In this document: one piece after another, positions 12,900-17,934 of the stretch
Numbering within the stretch: the first letter of the stretch is position 1
How the letters are laid out: the number at the start of each line of letters is the position of its first letter
NCBI GenBank assembly: GCA_028692205.1
Contig: JAQUXV010000017.1
Span: forward strand, 1 to 17,934
Source: Eubacteriales bacterium
GTDB lineage: Bacteria; Bacillota_A; Clostridia; Christensenellales; Aristaeellaceae
Length of the DNA: 17,934 nucleotides
Reading direction: 5' to 3'
Notes under the pieces: model-generated
The model's database searches: none
The model's input: only the letters and a program-made list of their open reading frames with translations
Told to the model about the DNA's origin: nothing
Translations under genes and position numbers: made by a program

Positions 12900-14537
12900 C
12901 TATTTTCCTTCAATTACGGTCTTTTCAGCCTTCCGTTTACGCGGTACGGAAAGCAGCATTAAAATGCATGGGTAGGCCAGAATGCAGTTGAAATGAAAGT
13001 AGCGGTAATCGTTCGTACAGAGTAGAAGCATGGTGCCGAAGTTGTATATCATCGCCGGGAATACAATCAGGAAGGATGAAAACCCGATTCTGGAAAAGGA
13101 TACCAGCCATGCAATCAGCATCAGCGCGATCAGCAGCCCCAGTCTGGAAGAAAGCTCCACCATAATATCCGATTCAAATACATTATTGAGTAGCGTTAAA
13201 ATCTCCGCAGCGGTTTTCTTAACCGGCTTGTTAATCAACGCATAATCGGGGTTATCGGTTCGGTTATTCACCGTAAAGGTACCCTCAAAACTCCCAAAGG
13301 GATCCCATACCATATCCGTAAGCTCCGATACGACCAGCAGTGAAAACAGCGGCAGTTTTTGAACCGTTTGCCAGGTCATGCTCAGCAGCTGCGTCGGGGG
13401 AATTTCCCTGATATATTTCGAGATGTTAAATGCGGCTTTCACATGAAAGTAATCACCAAAGACGATATTTTCGCGAAAGTCCACTGGCGAGGCAATCTGT
13501 CTCATAAACTGGTAGGCTTCCGCGGGCATCAGTTTCGTACGGTACGCATACGCGTTGCTCAGAATCGTCATCGGAACGCTGACGCTTTCAGGATACGTAT
13601 TGTTCTGCTTTTCAACATTCAGCAGGCTGTAAAGCGGTACTTTGATCAGGAACACAAACAACACCATGGTTGCGGCGCTCAGTAAAACGCGTTTACCCGC
13701 CTTGTGATACCGAAGCAAAACCATCAGCATCAGCGGCAGCGTCAGCAGCACCGCATTATGCCGCATCAGGGTAACCATAGCCAGCACGATGCCAAACGAT
13801 ATCAGGTTCGTCCATCGAACCAGCCATTTCCCTTCGCTGTGATAGATATTGATAACATGGGCCAGCGTAAAAAGAAAGAAAATGGACAGCGCCGTATCCT
13901 TCAGCGGGCACATCATGATTGCCTGCGTCTGCGACCCAACCGCAATGATGAAGATTATCGGAGCGACCCATAGCGACGAATATCCCCATGCCTTCATCGT
14001 TGTTCCCAAATAAGCCAGCCCCGCCGAAAACGCAATTACCTGTACAAGGATCACAAACGAATAGTGATTGGATATCCGCGTAAACAGCCACAGCAGCAAG
14101 GTGTGCGCCGCCGGGTGCCAATCGACAAACTGGAAACTTTGGATCTGTTTCCATTGCGTAATATTATCATTCATGTATGCGCCCGGAAATTTCGCCTCCC
14201 ATATCAGAACATAAAAAGCGGCGCTGAGCAAAAAGTAAAGCGTAAAGGTTTTCCAGTTCAGCTTTTCCCGCTCAGCGTTCACATGAACGGCAGGCGCTTT
14301 TTGACAAATCCATAGAAGTGCCCATAGAATAAGCACAATGGAGACCACCGCCGAGCCTGCCAGAAAAGCGTTGCTCATCCCCAGGGCGGTTCCGTCCAGT
14401 CGTTTGGCAAGAATTCCACGTATCAGGAAAACATAGGAGAAGTATAGCGATGCCAACAAACTCATCAGCCAGAAAATCCGTCTGGTATGTCTTCCCTTCG
14501 GTAAAGCCGAATTGAATCCTCGAATTTGCTTTATCAT
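12900..14537 (-). CDS. Polytopic membrane protein, GT-C-like (DUF6020-like)
   Basis: A 545-residue integral membrane protein with about 11-12 hydrophobic segments. After the third segment comes FPGAYMNDNITQWKQIQ, with acidic residues in an external loop, then DWHPAAHTLLLWLF. This layout resembles the GT-C fold and the DUF6020/PMT-like families that transfer sugars from polyprenyl phosphates; enzymatic function is inferred. A long external domain lies between about residues 300 and 470, and the C-terminus is basic. ATG 14537 is chosen because the upstream TTG at 14591 lies inside the -35 of the gene's own promoter. The gene looks clearly more AT-rich than its neighbours, suggesting later acquisition. 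It converges on the glycan operon, so it could add or polymerise sugars there. Confidence 0.75.
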   Translation of the reverse strand: MIKQIRGFNSALPKGRHTRRIFWLMSLLASLYFSYVFLIRGILAKRLDGTALGMSNAFLAGSAVVSIVLILWALLWICQKAPAVHVNAEREKLNWKTFTLYFLLSAAFYVLIWEAKFPGAYMNDNITQWKQIQSFQFVDWHPAAHTLLLWLFTRISNHYSFVILVQVIAFSAGLAYLGTTMKAWGYSSLWVAPIIFIIAVGSQTQAIMMCPLKDTALSIFFLFTLAHVINIYHSEGKWLVRWTNLISFGIVLAMVTLMRHNAVLLTLPLMLMVLLRYHKAGKRVLLSAATMVLFVFLIKVPLYSLLNVEKQNNTYPESVSVPMTILSNAYAYRTKLMPAEAYQFMRQIASPVDFRENIVFGDYFHVKAAFNISKYIREIPPTQLLSMTWQTVQKLPLFSLLVVSELTDMVWDPFGSFEGTFTVNNRTDNPDYALINKPVKKTAAEILTLLNNVFESDIMVELSSRLGLLIALMLIAWLVSFSRIGFSSFLIVFPAMIYNFGTMLLLCTNDYRYFHFNCILAYPCILMLLSVPRKRKAEKTVIEGK

Positions 14538-14562
14538 ATCGTCCCATCTTTTCCCGATTGTG

Positions 14563-14591
14563 ATTATAATACCATTATATGTAATTTTCAA
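14563..14591 (-). promoter_or_regulatory. Near-consensus promoter of the membrane-protein gene
   Basis: On the minus strand TTGAAA (14591-14586), 17 bases, then TATAAT (14568-14563). Start near 14556, leaving about 20 bases to ATG 14537. This is the closest-to-consensus promoter in the window and shows that the gene is expressed independently of the ASKHA gene upstream of it. Confidence 0.8.
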
Positions 14592-14620
14592 AAAAATACC
14601 ATAGATCCGTAGTATATTAT

Positions 14621-16084
14621 TTACCCCGGAAAATCCATCGCCGCCAGAAACCGTTCCTCAAACGCCGCGCTACCGCCCAGCGGCACCAGCTCCACCTGCC
14701 CGGCAATCCGCGCGGCTCTCTCACGCAGGCGGGTATCCAGCAGCAGCGCCGCCGCGCCCGCAAGCGAAGCGTTGCCCACGGCCTTCGCCTTTCCGGCCAG
14801 CGCCGCGGGGATCAGCCCGATGGCGGCGGCGCTCGGCACGCTTAAGTGGCTGCCGAAACCACCCGCCAGAATCAGCTGTTTCACATCCCGTGGGGTGATG
14901 CCCGCCGCCGAAAGCAGCGTTTGCACGCCCGCGGCAATGGCGGCTTTGGCCAGCTGCACGGCGCGCACATCCGCCGCCGTGATCGCCACACCGTCCCGAA
15001 TGGGCAGTCTCGGCGCATCCGCCATGCCGGTTTTGTCGATCCGGCCCAGCCGAAGCAGCGCCGCCACAGCGTCAATGATGCCGGAGCCGCAGATTCCCTC
15101 GGCCTTCCCGCCGCCAATCACGCGGCTGCCCAACCCGCCGTTTTCCACCCAAACCTTATCGATGGCGCCCACCACGCCGCCCAGCCCCCGCGAAATCTCC
15201 CCGCCTTCAAAAACAGGTCCCGCAGAGGCGGACGCCGCAAACAGCCGACCGCCGTGCCACAGCATCAGCTCGCCGTTAGTGCCGATATCCATCAACAGCA
15301 CCGTCTCGCCGTCAAACCCCGCGGAAAGCGCCGCGCAGGTCAAATCCGCGCCCATAAACGCGCCGGAACACGGCGGCAGGTAGGCGGGTATACCGCCGAT
15401 TGGCTCCACCATGCCGAAAAGACAATCCGGCATAAAGGGGGAAACCGCTAGCGTTTTCGGGTTTCTGCCCGTAAGCAGGTAGAGCATCGTGGTGTTGCCC
15501 GCCACGGTCAGCGCGTCCGCGCCGGGCACGTTCGCCGCCGCGCACGCCTCCGTTACCACGCCGAGCACCGCGGTTTGCGCCATATCGCGCAGGCTTTCCA
15601 GTTTGCCGTCCAGCGCGACGGAAATGCGGCCCATCACGTCCGCAGCCACGGCGGTCTGCGGGTTTAGCGTCGCCGCCTCGCCCAGCGTTTCGCCGGTTTG
15701 CAGGTCGTATACCCGCGCCACAAGGGTGGTGGTGCCTAAATCCACCGCCGCGCCCCAGCGCCCCGGCATGGGGCTGCCCAGCGCCGCCTCCGTCGCGTTC
15801 GTTTCAATGGCGGTCCACACCTGCTCCGGCGGCAGGGTGACTTCACAATCCCCCAGCAGCCGCGCCTGACAAGCCAGCCGCGCGCCCGCGCGGGTTTCCG
15901 CCGCGTTCGGGGCCGATACGTCGCCGGTCAGCGCCCGCACGGCGCATTTGCCGCACGTGCCGCGCCCCCCGCAGGGAAGCTTTGGCGGAAAGCCTTCCGC
16001 CGCAAGGGTTTCCGCCAGCAGCGGCGTGCCGGCAAAGGCGATTTCAGCTTGTGCGCCGTCACGGCGGATCCTCAGTTTCGGCAT
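14621..16084 (-). CDS. [2Fe-2S] ferredoxin-ASKHA fusion, RACo-like corrinoid activation protein
   Basis: A 487-residue protein in two parts. The N-terminal 85 residues form a plant-type ferredoxin domain with cysteines C38, C44, C47 and C72 (CGGRGTCGKC and LACQA). From about 107 an ASKHA actin/hexokinase-like ATPase follows, with AAVDLGTTTLVARVYD, a second phosphate loop LLMDIGTNGELML and the adenosine-region AGGFGSHL. This is the architecture of RACo and relatives, which use ATP to return oxidised Co(II) corrinoid to Co(I) in corrinoid-dependent methyltransferase systems. No corrinoid protein or methyltransferase is in the window, so it is an orphan and its client is unknown. ATG 16084 has GGAGGG six bases upstream. 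Very GC-rich, unlike the next gene downstream. Confidence 0.9.
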   Translation of the reverse strand: MPKLRIRRDGAQAEIAFAGTPLLAETLAAEGFPPKLPCGGRGTCGKCAVRALTGDVSAPNAAETRAGARLACQARLLGDCEVTLPPEQVWTAIETNATEAALGSPMPGRWGAAVDLGTTTLVARVYDLQTGETLGEAATLNPQTAVAADVMGRISVALDGKLESLRDMAQTAVLGVVTEACAAANVPGADALTVAGNTTMLYLLTGRNPKTLAVSPFMPDCLFGMVEPIGGIPAYLPPCSGAFMGADLTCAALSAGFDGETVLLMDIGTNGELMLWHGGRLFAASASAGPVFEGGEISRGLGGVVGAIDKVWVENGGLGSRVIGGGKAEGICGSGIIDAVAALLRLGRIDKTGMADAPRLPIRDGVAITAADVRAVQLAKAAIAAGVQTLLSAAGITPRDVKQLILAGGFGSHLSVPSAAAIGLIPAALAGKAKAVGNASLAGAAALLLDTRLRERAARIAGQVELVPLGGSAAFEERFLAAMDFPG

Positions 16085-16189
16085 CTGTTGCCCTCCAACG
16101 TTATCTGGTCATCCGAGGAAGCCATCGCTTCCATCATACGGTAGCCATCGCCTTGCGGGGTTCGCGGCGAAGGCAGGCGCTTCCAGTTG

Positions 16190-16228
16190 AAAAATCCAAA
16201 CGGAGCCCTTCAGGGGTTCAAGGGTTTG
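16190..16228 (-). terminator. Possible terminator after the nucleotidyltransferase-like gene
   Basis: Read on the minus strand, CCCTT and AAGGG (16224-16220 and 16210-16206) form a short stem. CAAA/TTTG can extend it with a bulge, and GATTTTT follows. The stem is short and imperfect, so the call is weak. If wrong, the gene and the ASKHA gene may be co-transcribed across the 186-base gap. Confidence 0.35.
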
Positions 16229-16270
16229 CGCTTCCGCGCGGCAACGCATTCCGCAACCGGTTTAAGGTTT

Positions 16271-16855
16271 TCATCCCTTGCCCGGACGATCCCATAACTG
16301 TCGCACCTGTTCCCGCACGCCGTCCGGCAGCGCACCCGAAAGCCACGTTTGCAGCCAGTCGCCGCGTTCGGCTTCCGGGTGCCCGCTCAGGTACGCCGCC
16401 ACTTTTTCCGCTCTCGCGGCACGCCCCGGCATCAGCAGATAGAGCACATACCAGTCCGCAAGCGGCGTCAGCGGCACGCGCCGGCCCAGCACCTCCGCCG
16501 AGCCCGCAATCCGCTCCGCGCCGAAAGGATACCGGTACACCGCGTTTTCATAGCGGATCGCAAAGCCACAAATCAGGTCGAAGGATACGCCGTCCAGCAG
16601 AAATTCGCAGAAGCGCTCGCTGACGTAAGCGGTGCTCGGCTCTTTTTCGGGGCACAGCTCCGCACCCGCGGCCAGCATCGCCAGGCGCGCGGCGTCCGCG
16701 TCCCGGCTGTCGATAATCAAATCCAAATCGTGGAACGTTTCCGTAATTCCGTGAAAGTACAGCAGCGCGGACGCGCCCACCGCCCAGGTAACGCGCGCCG
16801 CGTTCAGCGCGCGCGCCGCTTTGGCCAGCGCCCGCAGTTTGGTTTGGTTGTTCAT
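16271..16855 (-). CDS. Small nucleotidyltransferase-fold protein of unknown function
   Basis: A 194-residue soluble protein. WAVGASALLYFHG (24-36) followed by T-x-x-F-H-D-L-D-L (40-46) is the minimal nucleotidyltransferase pattern, a glycine loop then D43-x-D45. A likely third carboxylate is D93 in GVSFDLICG. The rest is mostly helical, with an Arg-rich stretch near PGRAARAEK. Relatives are usually annotated only as nucleotidyltransferase-domain or DUF6036-like proteins; some are toxins or antibiotic-modifying enzymes, but nothing here decides this. Start ATG 16855 has GGGGGCG upstream. It has its own promoter at 16883-16911. No partner such as an antitoxin is adjacent: upstream lies the repeat array, downstream the ASKHA gene. 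Confidence 0.65.
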   Translation of the reverse strand: MNNQTKLRALAKAARALNAARVTWAVGASALLYFHGITETFHDLDLIIDSRDADAARLAMLAAGAELCPEKEPSTAYVSERFCEFLLDGVSFDLICGFAIRYENAVYRYPFGAERIAGSAEVLGRRVPLTPLADWYVLYLLMPGRAARAEKVAAYLSGHPEAERGDWLQTWLSGALPDGVREQVRQLWDRPGKG

Positions 16856-16882
16856 AGCTTCGCCCCCGTTCCGGATAAAACC

Positions 16883-16911
16883 AGTATAGCCAAAGCATGG
16901 GCGTTCCGCAA
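16883..16911 (-). promoter_or_regulatory. Promoter of the nucleotidyltransferase-like gene
   Basis: On the minus strand TTGCGG (16911-16906), 17 bases, then TATACT (16888-16883), again within GCTATACT as at three other promoters here. The start would be near 16876, about 20 bases before the ATG. It lies directly beside the relic end of the repeat array. Confidence 0.7.
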
Positions 16912-16930
16912 GGAATGTCTTTGCCGCCCG

Positions 16931-16977
16931 ACAACACAGATGCGGGTTTTAGGATCCCTCAATCCGGCCAGCTTACG
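16931..16977. repeat. Decayed partial copy of the 130-bp repeat
   Basis: ACAACACAGATGCGGGTTTT, then ATCCCTCAATCCGGCCAGCT, closely parallels the right end and junction of the complete units (ACAACGCAGATGCGGATTTT, then AACCCTTAATCCGGCCTGCT). Several substitutions and one small gap separate them. The 58 bases after it, to the first full unit, show only faint similarity (GACGAGAAGCCC). It appears older than the other copies. Confidence 0.7.
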
Positions 16978-17035
16978 CAATCGCTGACGAGAAGCCCTTC
17001 GTACCTGCCACGGCAAAGCATTTTCATCCGTGCTC

Positions 17036-17409
17036 CTCAAAAACCGCAAATGCGAGGAGACAAGCCCGGCTGGGGCGGGAGCGTACACGGACGTACATGA
17101 CCGCCCCGCCGTGGCGATGGCGACAACGCAGATGCGGATTTTTCAGCAACCCTTAATCCGGCCTGCTCAAAAACCGCAGATGCGAGGAGACAAGCCCGGC
17201 TGGGGCGGGAGCGTACACGGACGTACGCGACCGCCTCGCCGTGGCGATGGCGACAACGCAGATGCGGATTTTTCAGCAACCCTTAATCCGGCCTGCTCAA
17301 AAACCGCAGATGCGAGGAGACAAGCCCGGCTGGGGCGGGAGCGTACACGGACGTACGCGACCGCCCCGCCGTGGCGATGGCGACAACGCAGATGCGGATT
17401 TTTCAGCAG
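17036..17409. repeat. Tandem array of three 130-bp units with inverted-repeat ends
   Basis: Units start at 17036, 17166 and 17296, exactly 130 bases apart; the third is cut to 114. By direct comparison units 1 and 2 differ at four bases and units 2 and 3 at one. Near each unit's left junction is CCGGCCTGCTCAAAAACCGC; the right end, read in reverse complement, is CTGAAAAATCCGC, and after unit three it extends to CCGGCCTGCTG, making 17288-17414 a 127-bp element with inverted ends. In the middle GGGGCGGGAGCGTAC and GTACGCGACCGCCCC form a 15-base stem with two mismatches. Open frames through it are not genes: 130 is not a multiple of three. It ends nine bases from the beta-glucosidase stop codon. 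Confidence 0.92.
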
Positions 17410-17417
17410 GCCGGGGG

Positions 17418-17934
17418 TTACAGGTCGGCCCCGTTGCTCTGCATAACGTACTTATACCACAATGCGCTGTCCTTGGGGGTACGGCGCTGTGTTTCGTAAT
17501 CCACATACACCAGCCCGAAACGCTCCCGGTAGCCCGCCGCCCATTCGAAGTTATCCATCAGCGACCACGCCAGATAGCCGTATACCTCCACGCCGTCCTC
17601 CGCCGCGCGGCGCAGGGCGAGCAGATAGCGGTGCAGGAAGTCGATGCGGTTGGGATCGTGTACCTGCCCGTCCAGCGATACGGCGTCGTGCGCGCTCATG
17701 CCGTTCTCGGTGATGAACACGGGCTTGTGATAGCGTTCCCACAGGAAGCGCGGGCCCCAGTAAAGCGTTTCCGGCGTTACGGGCCAATCGGTTCCCGTTC
17801 GCGGATACCCGGGCGGCAGCGGCAGGGTTTCCGGCGTGCCGTTTTCGCCCCGGCGCACCCGGCGGCCCTCGTAATAGTTAAAGGCGCAGTAGTCCATGGG
17901 CTGCCCGATCAGCGGGAGGTTCTTTTCAAACCCC
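17418..17934 (-). CDS. GH1 beta-glucosidase (or 6-phospho-beta-glucosidase), C-terminal fragment
   Basis: About 171 residues of the C-terminal part of a glycoside hydrolase family 1 enzyme; the 5' end is beyond the window and the frame stays open to its edge. Characteristic blocks are [17 protein letters not shown] with the catalytic nucleophile Glu, [29 protein letters not shown] and [20 protein letters not shown]. The E-W pair in DNFEWAAGY with no phosphate-binding S/K-x-G-Y motif favours a plain beta-glucosidase that hydrolyses cello-oligosaccharides or aryl glucosides in the cytoplasm, rather than the phospho-form. The TAA at 17420-17418 is followed almost directly by the 130-bp repeat array, which thus forms its 3' untranslated region. 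Confidence 0.93.
   Translation of the reverse strand, partial: GFEKNLPLIGQPMDYCAFNYYEGRRVRRGENGTPETLPLPPGYPRTGTDWPVTPETLYWGPRFLWERYHKPVFITENGMSAHDAVSLDGQVHDPNRIDFLHRYLLALRRAAEDGVEVYGYLAWSLMDNFEWAAGYRERFGLVYVDYETQRRTPKDSALWYKYVMQSNGADL

Noticed and set aside
14538..14591. TTG start 18 codons upstream for the membrane-protein gene
   Set aside because: The TTG is part of the TTGAAA -35 hexamer and the -10 lies within the extension, so the transcript would not include it.
17036..17409. CRISPR array
   Set aside because: Units are contiguous 130-base repeats with no unique spacers, only three copies, and no cas genes.
17030..17446. Open frames of 138 and 80 codons running through the 130-bp repeats
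   Set aside because: The period is not a multiple of three, so each unit is read in a different frame; no ribosome binding site and no recognisable product.

Overview
The window is 17.9 kb of mostly GC-rich chromosomal DNA. It most likely comes from a Gram-positive anaerobe of the Clostridia/Firmicutes. This is inferred from strong AGGAGG-like ribosome binding sites, several GTG and TTG starts, sigma-A type promoters (four share GCTATACT), a tRNA-Leu(UAA) of Firmicutes type, an AzlD-type permease and an orphan RACo-like corrinoid activator. Species cannot be named from the sequence. Two tracts look more AT-rich by eye: the acetyltransferase islet after the tRNA (about 2670-3400) and the membrane-protein gene at 12900-14537.

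Left part (1-6384): the 3' end of an azlD-like permease gene, an alkyltransferase-like DNA repair gene, pfkA on the minus strand facing a bidirectional terminator, and tRNA-Leu(UAA) with its own promoter and terminator. These are followed by a GNAT acetyltransferase, a metallophosphoesterase behind a very C-rich, G-poor leader, a SAM methyltransferase, and an EamA transporter made of two strikingly similar halves.

Centre (6487-12812): six tightly packed plus-strand genes, glycosyltransferase GT2, DegT/DnrJ-type sugar aminotransferase, Wzx-like flippase, ATP-grasp ligase, PP2C phosphatase and miaA, ending at a 24-bp bidirectional terminator. The first four look like a compact module for an amino-sugar-containing surface glycan: make the amino sugar, transfer it, possibly acylate it, and flip it. 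The phosphatase and the tRNA-modification gene appear to be co-transcribed passengers or regulators.

Right part (12900-17934, minus strand): a polytopic GT-C-like membrane protein (DUF6020-like) with its own near-consensus promoter, an ASKHA/[2Fe-2S] corrinoid-activation-type protein, a small nucleotidyltransferase-fold protein, and the C-terminal end of a GH1 beta-glucosidase. Between the last two lies the most unusual non-coding feature: three nearly identical 130-bp tandem units with inverted-repeat ends and an internal hairpin, plus a decayed relic copy. The array ends nine bases from the beta-glucosidase stop codon.
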